From contig JASHQT010000318.1 of the NCBI GenBank assembly GCA_030039005.1, positions 1 to 14,278 of the forward strand: 14,278 nt of DNA, written 5' to 3'. This stretch comes from Bryobacteraceae bacterium (GTDB taxonomy: Bacteria > Acidobacteriota > Terriglobia > Bryobacterales > Bryobacteraceae). Below, one piece after another: positions 1 to 5,759 of this stretch. The notes under the pieces are model-generated. The model worked only from the letters and a program-made list of their open reading frames with translations. It did not search any database and was not told the origin of the DNA. Both the position numbers and the translations under genes were made by a program. Within the stretch, counting starts at the first letter, position 1. Every line of letters starts with the position of its first letter.

Positions 1-197
1 CGGGCGACAGAGTGGTTCTCCAGGCCCCGGGCGGCACAGAATACCTGACCATACTGGAAGTGTATTACGAGCGCATTTCTGTGGAACCGTTCTGTGAACC
101 ACCTGGATCCTCCGCGCGCGCCAGCTCGCGAGTGAGCAACGCGCGAACGAAGCGAGGCATTGCAACGAATGAACGGAGCCAGACAACCTTCCGATAA
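1..197 (+). CDS. GreA/GreB-like transcription elongation factor, C-terminal fragment (5' end outside window)
   Basis: The frame that is open from the left edge to a TAA at 195-197 reads GDRVVLQAPGGTEYLTILEV. This matches the end of the GreA/GreB C-terminal domain, where a conserved stretch of the type GDxVxxxxPGGxxxYxIL precedes the last beta strand. GreA/GreB proteins bind in the secondary channel of RNA polymerase and stimulate cleavage of backtracked transcripts. Only about 65 residues are visible, so the coiled-coil domain and true start lie outside. After the domain ends, near the residues VYYER, there is an unusual tail of about 40 residues rich in Ser, Arg and Ala that is not part of the usual fold. 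The tail could be genuine or the result of a late frameshift. The family call rests on this short motif only. Confidence 0.6.
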   Translation, partial: GDRVVLQAPGGTEYLTILEVYYERISVEPFCEPPGSSARASSRVSNARTKRGIATNERSQTTFR

Positions 198-343
198 TTT
201 TGGCATCAGGCGTGAGTTTCGTGGGCTACAAACGCCTATATCAAGATCTCCGGCCCGCGACATGCCAATCCGGCCCTTTCTCCGAATGGCGCGTATTCCG
301 ACCACAGCGAGTCCTAATCGGCTAAACTTAGCTGATCCTTCGT
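198..343. other. Intergenic region upstream of the kinase gene
   Basis: I see no gene, no terminator hairpin with a T tract, and no convincing Shine-Dalgarno sequence before the kinase ATG. A TAAACT hexamer at 323-328 could be a weak -10 element that would give a very short 5' leader, but no matching -35 box is evident. Confidence 0.4.
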
Positions 344-2866
344 ATGGCGCTTACCGCAGGTACCAAACTCGGTCCCTACGAAATCACTGGGCCAATCGGC
401 GCGGGCGGCATGGGGGAAGTGTATCGTGCCCGCGATTCCCGCATGGGCCGCGATATCGCCATCAAGGTAGCCGCGGCGCAATTCAGTGATCGCTTCTCGC
501 GCGAGGTCCATACCGTGGCCGCAGTGAATCATGCCAACTTGTGCCACGTATACGATGTCGGCCCCGACTACCTGGTGATGGAGCTGGTGGAGGGAGAAAC
601 GCTCCGTGGGCCCCTCGCGTTTGACGACGCGCTTCCCCTGATCCTGCAGTTGATCGACGGCATTGAGGCGGCGCACGAAAAGAACATCGTGCATCGCGAT
701 CTGAAGCCCGCCAACATCAAGGTCACTCCCGAAGGCGTGGTCAAAATTCTCGACTTTGGGCTGGCGAAGGCAGCGGCGCCGGAAACCGAGAGCACCTCCG
801 AGAAGTCACCGACGGTGACCATAGGAGCCAGCACTGCCGGGACCATCCTGGGAACCGCGGCCTACATGTCGCCCGAGCAGGCGCGTGGCAAGACAGCGGA
901 CAAGCGGTCCGACATTTGGTCGTTCGGCGTCGTGGTGTATGAGCTGCTCACTGGACAGCAGCCTTTCCACGGCGAATCGGTGGTGGAGACGCTGGGTGCG
1001 GTGATCAATCAGGAACCGGATTGGTCACCCGTTCCCGTGCGCGCACGGAAGCTTCTTCAGTGGTGCCTTGAAAAGGATCGCAAGCAAAGGCTCCAGGCGA
1101 TTGGCGATGCGCGCCGTATGTTGGACGAAGCACCGGAGGAAGCGGCGCCGGATCGCGTCCGTTCGCGACTTAGCTGGGCAGGTTGGATTGCCGCTGCGGC
1201 GGTCATGGTGGCGCTGGCTGTAATCTCGTGGATGCATTTCCGCGAGACTCCACCAGTGCGTCAGCGTGTCAGATTTGAGATTGCTCCGCCGGCGGGCACG
1301 CTGCTGGACATGAAGCTTTCGCCCGACGGGCGTTTCCTAGCGTTTTCCACCACCGATCTCGGTGACAGCCATTCTAAATTGTGGGTGAGGGCCCTGGATG
1401 GCCTGGATACGAAGCTCCTCACAACCGTCGACGGGAATGCCGATCTGTTTTGGTCCCCAGACGACGATTACCTGGGATTTTCTTCGCTCGACAAGTTGTA
1501 CAAGATCCCCCGAATCGGCGGCGCAGCGATTACGATTTGCGAGGCGCCCAGTTCGCCTGTGATGGGAGCGGATTGGGGGACCGACGGCGCAATCCTGTTT
1601 TCCTCAGGTTTTGAGGTGTACCGCGTTTCTTCCGCGGGTGCGACTCCCAGCAAAGTGACGGATCGCGCCATAGTTCCGATGTGGCTAACGCGGGAGAAGT
1701 TTCTCTACATCTCGGCGGACGGCATTTACGCGGGCTCGGTGAAGGGCGGCCAGCCATCCCGATGGCTGCCTGACGATTCGACCACCGCTTTCGTTCCACC
1801 CATCCGGCGAGGATTGCCCGGCTATTTACTCTTTCGCCGGGGTCAGACGCTGATGGCCCAGCCTGTCGATACAGAGAAAGCGGCGCCGAGGGGGGAAGTA
1901 TTTGCCGTCGCCGAAAACGTGGGGCGCCTCGCGACGGCCCAGTCTATGGGAGCTTTTTCCGCGTCCGCAAACGGCGTACTGGTATTCGGGCGTGGCCAGC
2001 CGGACCAACGCGAACTGGTCTGGGTGGATCGAAGCGGAAAGAAACTGGAGACGGTCAGCCGTCCCTTCTTCCTAATGGGTAATCCTGCCATCCGGCTTTC
2101 TCCCGACGATACGCGAGCCATCGTTCCCGTCCAAAGTGGCACCGAACCCGATCAGTGGATTGCGGACCTGAACCGCAAGACGCTGTCCAGGTTCACCTTT
2201 GATGGCTCTCTCTCGGCGATCTGGTCACCGGATGCCCGCAAGGTCCTATGGGCGGCAAGAGACGGCAGCCATTATCTCCGCTCCGCGGATGGTTCAGGCG
2301 CGGATGAGTTGTTGTTCAAGAACCCGAACTGCACGAGCTGTTACCCCTACGGCTGGTCTGCAGACGGGAAGCGGATCGCGTTCACGGAGCGTGACGGCAA
2401 TACCGGAACCGATATCTGGCTTGTGGAGGCAGAGGGTGATCGAAAGCTATACCCTTATCTGGCCAGCCGCTTCAATGAATATTGGGCGCAGATCTCGCCC
2501 GATGGCCGATGGATGACGTATACGTCCGACCAGCCCGGGCAGGCCGAGATTTTCGTCGAATCCATTCCCTCGGGGAAAGGGCGCTGGCAGATTTCGACCG
2601 ATGGGGGCTCCTGGTCTGTGTGGCGGCGCGACGGCAAGGAGCTGTTCTATAGCCAGGGCACGAGAATCATGGCCGTGCCGATTCATTTGACGGAAACCGG
2701 GGTCGAAAGCGGCAAGCCACAGTTCTTGTTTGACGTTGGCGAGGCGCGTTTTCAGGTTTCCCGCGACGGCCAGCGGTTCCTGATTGCGCTGCCAGTAGAA
2801 GGGTCGGCCATGACCTCCCCGATCACAGTAGATACCGATTGGCGACAAGGGGTCCGATCAAAATAG
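344..2866 (+). CDS. Membrane Ser/Thr protein kinase with C-terminal PD40/TolB-like beta-propeller
   Basis: This 840-residue protein has a complete Hanks-type kinase domain at residues 12-265. The glycine-rich loop GPIGAGGMGEVY is at 16-27, the ATP-anchoring Lys is K41, and the probable partner Glu is E54. The catalytic loop HRDLKPAN is at 117-124, DFG at 137-139, the P+1 segment GTAAYMSPE at 170-178, and DIWSFG at 190-195. All catalytic residues are present, so the kinase should be active. A single hydrophobic segment at about 278-298 follows. The remaining 540 residues carry PD40-like blades such as LSPDGRFLAFS (325), WSPDDDYLGFSS (370), SADGKRIAFTE (672) and ISPDGRWMTYTS (717). The kinase is therefore predicted to be cytoplasmic and the propeller extracytoplasmic, a sensor layout common in Acidobacteriota. 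The ligand and substrates are unknown. The ATG at 344 starts just before the kinase fold; no strong ribosome-binding site is seen. The gene appears to stand alone. Confidence 0.93.
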   Translation: MALTAGTKLGPYEITGPIGAGGMGEVYRARDSRMGRDIAIKVAAAQFSDRFSREVHTVAAVNHANLCHVYDVGPDYLVMELVEGETLRGPLAFDDALPLILQLIDGIEAAHEKNIVHRDLKPANIKVTPEGVVKILDFGLAKAAAPETESTSEKSPTVTIGASTAGTILGTAAYMSPEQARGKTADKRSDIWSFGVVVYELLTGQQPFHGESVVETLGAVINQEPDWSPVPVRARKLLQWCLEKDRKQRLQAIGDARRMLDEAPEEAAPDRVRSRLSWAGWIAAAAVMVALAVISWMHFRETPPVRQRVRFEIAPPAGTLLDMKLSPDGRFLAFSTTDLGDSHSKLWVRALDGLDTKLLTTVDGNADLFWSPDDDYLGFSSLDKLYKIPRIGGAAITICEAPSSPVMGADWGTDGAILFSSGFEVYRVSSAGATPSKVTDRAIVPMWLTREKFLYISADGIYAGSVKGGQPSRWLPDDSTTAFVPPIRRGLPGYLLFRRGQTLMAQPVDTEKAAPRGEVFAVAENVGRLATAQSMGAFSASANGVLVFGRGQPDQRELVWVDRSGKKLETVSRPFFLMGNPAIRLSPDDTRAIVPVQSGTEPDQWIADLNRKTLSRFTFDGSLSAIWSPDARKVLWAARDGSHYLRSADGSGADELLFKNPNCTSCYPYGWSADGKRIAFTERDGNTGTDIWLVEAEGDRKLYPYLASRFNEYWAQISPDGRWMTYTSDQPGQAEIFVESIPSGKGRWQISTDGGSWSVWRRDGKELFYSQGTRIMAVPIHLTETGVESGKPQFLFDVGEARFQVSRDGQRFLIALPVEGSAMTSPITVDTDWRQGVRSK

Positions 2867-3014
2867 CTTCCGAATCCGGCATCAGCCCGAAGTTGGGTGA
2901 GATAGGCTGGCTGTCGAAAGCCGGTTTCGGAAAGCGGAATCCAGGTGTCCGTGTCGTCCGGCACTCGTACATTTGCCTGCCCAGAGTCGCGTCATGTCAG
3001 ATTTCGTGTGTCTC

Positions 3015-3338
3015 CTATAACCCGGGCGGTTCGTCGCCTTCAAAGTTGGGATCGTAGCCATCGAAGAACTGGCACTCCAGCCGGTCGGCTTCGAACAGGA
3101 CTCTTCCGGGAACCCGCTTCCTGTCGGATTCCAGGAACTCTCGGAGACCGTTGACTGACTTGACGACGGCCTTGTGAACCATCGCGTCGGTTTTTGTCAT
3201 TCGGATATAGCGCCGGACCGCGTCCAGAAAGGTCTCGAACTCCTTCATCGGATATCTGCGCGCGTTTTCGAGGGCAGTCTCAAAATCCGCTCGCCGCCGT
3301 ACAACATCCTCGGCCGCCCGATCTTTTTCTGTTCTCAT
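3015..3338 (-). CDS. Hypothetical 107-residue charged protein
   Basis: I do not recognise a family. The protein is 107 residues long, rich in charged residues and probably mostly helical: the first 75 residues alternate Arg/Lys/Glu with hydrophobics (for example EFETFLDAVRRYIRMTK). It then ends in an acidic, aromatic tail, QFFDGYDPNFEGDEPPGL. There is no signal peptide, membrane segment or cysteine cluster apart from one Cys, so it is likely cytoplasmic. The ATG at 3336-3338 is preceded on the minus strand by GGATGAGGGTCGAAA, in which GAGG lies 7 nt from the start. This good ribosome-binding site supports a real gene. It is convergent with the kinase and divergent from the integrase. The distinctive C-terminal tail would make a useful search query. 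Coding is likely; function is unknown. Confidence 0.62.
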   Translation of the reverse strand: MRTEKDRAAEDVVRRRADFETALENARRYPMKEFETFLDAVRRYIRMTKTDAMVHKAVVKSVNGLREFLESDRKRVPGRVLFEADRLECQFFDGYDPNFEGDEPPGL

Positions 3339-3371
3339 TTTCGACCCTCATCCAGAATCTTGGAGTTTACT

Positions 3372-3533
3372 CTATCCGGACTGTCGGCCCGCGCGGTAGA
3401 AGTACTTGAACTCGATGCTGCCCGCGTCACCGAGATCACGTGGGCGAGAAATCAACTTAGGAGCGCTTGTGCGGACCCTCTCAGATAAGCACTTGGCGGG
3501 CGCGACCGTTGTGCTTGATTCCTGTCGCCACAT
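3372..3533 (-). CDS. Possible small ORF (53 residues), weak
   Basis: An ATG at 3531-3533 opens a 53-codon frame that ends at a TAG (3372-3374), 33 nt upstream of the start of the 107-residue hypothetical gene on the same strand. Its C-terminal half, including RPRDLGDAGSIEFKYFYRAG, has a protein-like mix of residues. There is no Shine-Dalgarno sequence (the upstream bases read ACCTCC), and it resembles no family known to me. It may be a remnant of a longer gene or chance. Otherwise the 3339-3598 interval between the divergent genes holds nothing I can name. Confidence 0.22.
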   Translation of the reverse strand: MWRQESSTTVAPAKCLSERVRTSAPKLISRPRDLGDAGSIEFKYFYRAGRQSG

Positions 3534-3598
3534 GGAGGTAGATTTCACATGGTTTAGCTACCGTTATTGCCCAACAACAGGGAGCAAGAGGACACGAA

Positions 3599-4792
3599 AT
3601 GAACGATTTGATTGTTGCGGAGAAGATTGCGCAGTGGCACCGATTGAAGGCGCTTGTGCTCGACAGCGTCTCGTCGCCGATTACGAAGCGCGTGTACAGC
3701 ATGGCGCTGGACGAGTTCTTGACGTGGTTCCGGCAGGAGCCTCGGCCCGGCGGATTCTGCAAGGCGACGGTCAGCGCGTGGCGGGCGTCGCTCGAGGTGC
3801 GAAGGCTGGGCTCCTCGTCGGTCATTATACGTATGTCCGCAATCCGCAAGCTGGCTGCTGAGGCAGCCGACAACGGACTGATCGACCCGAAACTGGCCGC
3901 CGGCATCTCGCGGGTGAAGAGCGCGAAATCCGTCGGCGTGCGAACTGGGAATTGGCTTTCGGTCCGGCAAGCGCAGAATCTGCTCAACGCGCCGGACACG
4001 AGGACGTTGAAGGGGTTGCGCGATCGAGCGATTCTCGCTGTTCTTCTGGGCTGCGGTCTCCGGCGTTCGGAGGTTGCGGCGCTTACGTTCTCTCACCTTC
4101 AGCAGCGCGATGGACGTTGGTGCATCGTCGATCTTGTTGGCAAACACGGGCGCATCCGAACTACGCCGATGCCGAACTGGGTGAAGGTTGCGATTGACGC
4201 CTGGACGGAGTTGGCAGCCATCAGTAAGGACCACGTGTTCCGACCCGTGCGGCGCGTTGACCGAGTGATCGGCGAACGCCTGGGCGAGAAGGCTGTCTGG
4301 CAGATGCTCCGCGAGTACGCCGCCCAACTCGGCATTCCCGGATTGGCACCGCATGACCTGCGCCGCACGTGCGCCAAGCTTTGCCGCGCGGCTGGCGGCG
4401 AACTAGAGCAGATCCAAATGTTGCTTGGGCACGATTCGGTGCAGACGACTGAACGATATCTCGGCACTAAACAGGACCTCGTCGATGCGCCAAACGACGC
4501 TATCAAACTCATAGTGGTGCAACGCCCCAACGATGCTCATCCCGAGTGTCGCTGTGGGCAGCAGTCGCGACCACTCCGTGCGGCTGATGGAAGGCAAAAA
4601 TGGAACCGTGGGTTTTGGAGATTCGGTCACCCTCTTTTCAGACGTGACTCGCCAGCCAGGTTGGTCGCTAACTATTCTTCCAGCGCTTACAATCTTCCCC
4701 ACCCGATCGCGCCAGAGCTCTTCGGCCAAGTCCTCGCAGGAGGCGTTGAGCCGCGTGAAGCCATGTGCGTGGGCCCAGGCATAGAACGCTGA
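3599..4792 (+). CDS. Tyrosine recombinase / site-specific integrase
   Basis: This 397-residue protein has the two-part layout of XerC/XerD-type tyrosine recombinases, which cut and rejoin DNA through a phosphotyrosine intermediate. Residues about 10-110 form the helical core-binding (SAM-like) domain. Residues about 118-300 are catalytic, with R155 (in GLRRSE), K182 (in GKHGR), H252 and R255 (in HDLRR), H278 (in LLGHDS) and nucleophile Y287 (in TTERYLG). Every key residue is present, so it should be active. The ATG at 3599 has GAGG 7 nt upstream (AAGAGGACACGAA), which fixes the start. Members of this family usually end 20-30 residues after the Tyr, but here the frame runs about 85 residues further (beyond residue 310) in sequence that does not look protein-like and overlaps an antisense ORF, so the tail is probably read-through after loss of the original stop. 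No flanking att repeat could be identified with confidence. Confidence 0.9.
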   Translation: MNDLIVAEKIAQWHRLKALVLDSVSSPITKRVYSMALDEFLTWFRQEPRPGGFCKATVSAWRASLEVRRLGSSSVIIRMSAIRKLAAEAADNGLIDPKLAAGISRVKSAKSVGVRTGNWLSVRQAQNLLNAPDTRTLKGLRDRAILAVLLGCGLRRSEVAALTFSHLQQRDGRWCIVDLVGKHGRIRTTPMPNWVKVAIDAWTELAAISKDHVFRPVRRVDRVIGERLGEKAVWQMLREYAAQLGIPGLAPHDLRRTCAKLCRAAGGELEQIQMLLGHDSVQTTERYLGTKQDLVDAPNDAIKLIVVQRPNDAHPECRCGQQSRPLRAADGRQKWNRGFWRFGHPLFRRDSPARLVANYSSSAYNLPHPIAPELFGQVLAGGVEPREAMCVGPGIER

Positions 4793-4885
4793 GCGCTCGG
4801 ATTCGGAGAGCCGCCGCGCATCGAGCGGCGTGCGAGAATCGTCCGCCATCGTAGTGCGTTCTCGAAGGTCTAGTTCCTTCTCCAA
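4403..4885 (-). CDS. Possible hypothetical protein overlapping the integrase 3' end
   Basis: This minus-strand frame of 160 codons reads from a TTG at 4883-4885 that has GAGG 8 nt upstream, or from an ATG at 4847-4849 that lacks a clear ribosome-binding site. The first 100 or so residues look like genuine protein, for example LDARRLSESERSAFYAWAHA followed by HGFTRLNASCEDLAEELWRD, with the helical acidic/aromatic pattern expected of a small soluble protein. I do not recognise a family. The last 40 or so residues lie antisense to the conserved catalytic end of the integrase and are unlikely to be original, so the gene has probably lost its own stop and runs into the recombinase. Either this frame or the last 85 residues of the integrase is real over 4530-4790; composition favours this one. 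Confidence 0.35.
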   Translation of the reverse strand: MEKELDLRERTTMADDSRTPLDARRLSESERSAFYAWAHAHGFTRLNASCEDLAEELWRDRVGKIVSAGRIVSDQPGWRVTSEKRVTESPKPTVPFLPSISRTEWSRLLPTATLGMSIVGALHHYEFDSVVWRIDEVLFSAEISFSRLHRIVPKQHLDLL

Positions 4886-4940
4886 TCTTGCAACCTCGGA
4901 AGAGTAAGGTCAACGGGAACGCGGAGTGAATCGAAGCAAC

Positions 4941-4978
4941 TTGTACTGTGGATGTGAATCCCCTTGTACTGTGAGTAC
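4941..4978. repeat. Tandem 10-bp repeat TTGTACTGTG, 23-bp period
   Basis: TTGTACTGTG occurs at 4941-4950 and again at 4964-4973, and the second copy is part of the interrupted palindrome GTACTGTGAGTAC (4966-4978). The start-to-start distance is 23 bp, close to two helical turns, as expected for tandem binding sites of one protein. It lies on the minus-strand upstream side of the possible gene starting at 4885. No regulator is assigned and chance is possible. Confidence 0.3.
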
Positions 4979-5039
4979 GGACGCCGTGAGGAGAGGCGCC
5001 CGGGGGGCATCGCTTTCCCATGAGATGCCTGCCTGCAGG

Positions 5040-5223
5040 CGCTTTCTGAAGATTCGCTTGGGCTTCCGCCGAGTTGGGATCGAGGCGCACCGCTTCCCGG
5101 AACTGCTCGGTCACTTCGTCCATCCCCCAGATTTCCGAGCGTGTTGCCAAGCAGCGTATGGGCGTTCACCGAGTTGGGTCGTATGACGGCGATCTCGAAC
5201 TGCTCCAGCGAGATTATGTCGGG
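5040..5223 (-). pseudogene. TPR-repeat protein remnant, frameshifted
   Basis: Read on the minus strand, two adjacent frames give successive halves of tetratricopeptide repeats. From about 5223 to 5135 the frame reads SLEQFEIAVIRPNSVNAHTL followed by LGNTLGNLG. From about 5134 to 5040 a neighbouring frame continues with MDEVTEQF and then REAVRLDPNSAEAQANL. The A-x-R-x-x-P-N-S-x-x-A pattern is the hallmark of TPR helix B/A junctions, which act as protein-protein interaction scaffolds. The join near 5135 needs an indel, and both ends dissolve into non-TPR sequence. This is a decayed fragment of a larger TPR gene, not a functional gene. The upstream edge coincides with the direct repeat at 5212-5233, which suggests that the break and the repeat are connected. 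Confidence 0.6.
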
Positions 5224-5233
5224 TCTATAAAAA
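5212..5233 (+). repeat. Direct repeat, upstream copy (diverged)
   Basis: The core TGTCGGGTCTATAAAA here is repeated exactly 440 bp downstream (5652-5673). The 22-bp copies differ at one base (A versus G at the fifth position), and similarity continues weakly for about 12 bp more. This copy lacks the left arm of the CCCGA/TCGGG hairpin carried by the downstream copy. Confidence 0.7.
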
Positions 5234-5472
5234 AGGGCCTACACCCGCAGAATCAAAGGAACTCGCGTGGCAATCGGCGGGCATACCTCTTTTTTTGTAT
5301 GCCTGGCACAACTAAAGCGCGCTAAAATCTCCGTCCGTTAGCGCATAAAGTGGCAGGAGGGAAATCCATCCCAGGTTCTGGTTCCAGGCTTGACCTTGGG
5401 CGGATCGATAGCGAGTCCCAGGACGAGACGTTTAGGAATAGAATTCAAATTCTTTAGCGAAGGAGAAACAAG
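5224..5472 (+). promoter_or_regulatory. Upstream region of the peptide gene with inverted repeats
   Basis: This 249-bp gene-free stretch contains an inverted repeat, GGCATAC (5280-5286) with GTATGCC (5297-5303), around a pyrimidine loop with seven Ts. A second one is AGAATT-CA-AATTCT at 5440-5453, just before the ribosome-binding site of the peptide gene. Both could be operators or RNA hairpins of the 5' leader. A TAAAAT hexamer at 5323-5328 could serve as a -10 element, but no good -35 is found at the right spacing. No known riboswitch was recognised. Confidence 0.3.
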
Positions 5473-5643
5473 ATGAGCGAACAAAAACCAGCGGAAGCGA
5501 ACATTGCGACCGCGGACGATCTCACCAAGGCCAAGCAGCCCAACGGTGTCCATCTCACGGAAGCGGACCTGTCCAAGGTTGCCGGTGGAATTGACGGCGA
5601 GTCTAACGACGATAAGTTTAAGAATCAAATACAAATCCTCTGA
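5473..5643 (+). CDS. Small secreted peptide precursor with double-glycine leader (bacteriocin-like)
   Basis: A 56-residue frame runs from an ATG at 5473-5475 to a TGA at 5641-5643. A strong Shine-Dalgarno sequence (AAGGAGAAACAAG) sits 7-8 nt upstream. The segment LTEADLSKVAGG (residues 28-39) fits the double-glycine leader consensus position by position: Leu at -12, hydroxylic Thr at -11, acidic Asp at -8, Leu at -7, Val at -4, Gly-Gly at -2/-1. Such leaders are removed by the C39 peptidase domain of peptide-exporting ABC transporters. Cleavage after G39 would release IDGESNDDKFKNQIQIL, 17 residues, net acidic and without Cys, Ser/Thr clusters or aromatic stretches beyond one Phe. That is unlike cationic class II bacteriocins and does not suggest lanthionines, so a signal peptide or an undescribed class is possible. 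No C39 transporter or modification enzyme is visible in the window. Leader identity is strong; the function is inferred. Confidence 0.72.
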   Translation: MSEQKPAEANIATADDLTKAKQPNGVHLTEADLSKVAGGIDGESNDDKFKNQIQIL

Positions 5644-5648
5644 GTGGG

Positions 5649-5673
5649 CCCGATTGTGTCGGGTCTATAAAAA
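5649..5673 (+). repeat. Hairpin element CCCGA-TTGTG-TCGGG plus direct repeat, after the peptide gene
   Basis: CCCGATTGTGTCGGG (5649-5663) is a perfect 5-bp stem with a 5-nt loop, beginning 5 nt after the TGA of the peptide gene. The identical 17 bases CCCGATTGTGTCGGGTC occur on the minus strand at 12049-12033, also 5 nt after a stop codon. Here it is followed by TATAAAAAGAGCCCC rather than a T tract, so it is not a classical intrinsic terminator on this strand. Bases 5652-5673 are the second copy of the direct repeat at 5212-5233. Confidence 0.65.
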
Positions 5674-5759
5674 GAGCCCCAACCCCGGCCAATTCCCTCG
5701 GTGGTGCGTTTGATTCTGCTTGCAATTTCTCTGAACCGGAGTGGCTGGCGCGCAGCCGG

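Noticed and set aside
314..694. Antisense 126-codon frame inside the kinase 5' end
   Set aside because: It lies wholly opposite conserved kinase motifs and has no ribosome-binding site or recognisable family; it is a shadow of a GC-rich gene.
2920..2938. Inverted repeat CGAAAGCCGGTTTCG after the kinase gene
   Set aside because: Only a 5-bp stem and no T run; too weak to call a terminator.
3554..4354. Minus-strand 266-codon frame opposite the integrase
   Set aside because: The integrase has all catalytic residues in the other strand; this frame is His/Arg/Pro-rich antisense sequence.
3339..5223. tRNA gene or att core beside the intact integrase
   Set aside because: I found no T-loop-like GTTCGAnnC with matching cloverleaf arms and no clear long direct repeat flanking the integrase.
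5304..5318. Sigma-54-like site TGGCACAACTAAAGC upstream of the peptide gene
   Set aside because: The -24 half is perfect, but the -12 half reads AAGC instead of TTGC, so it falls short of a callable promoter.
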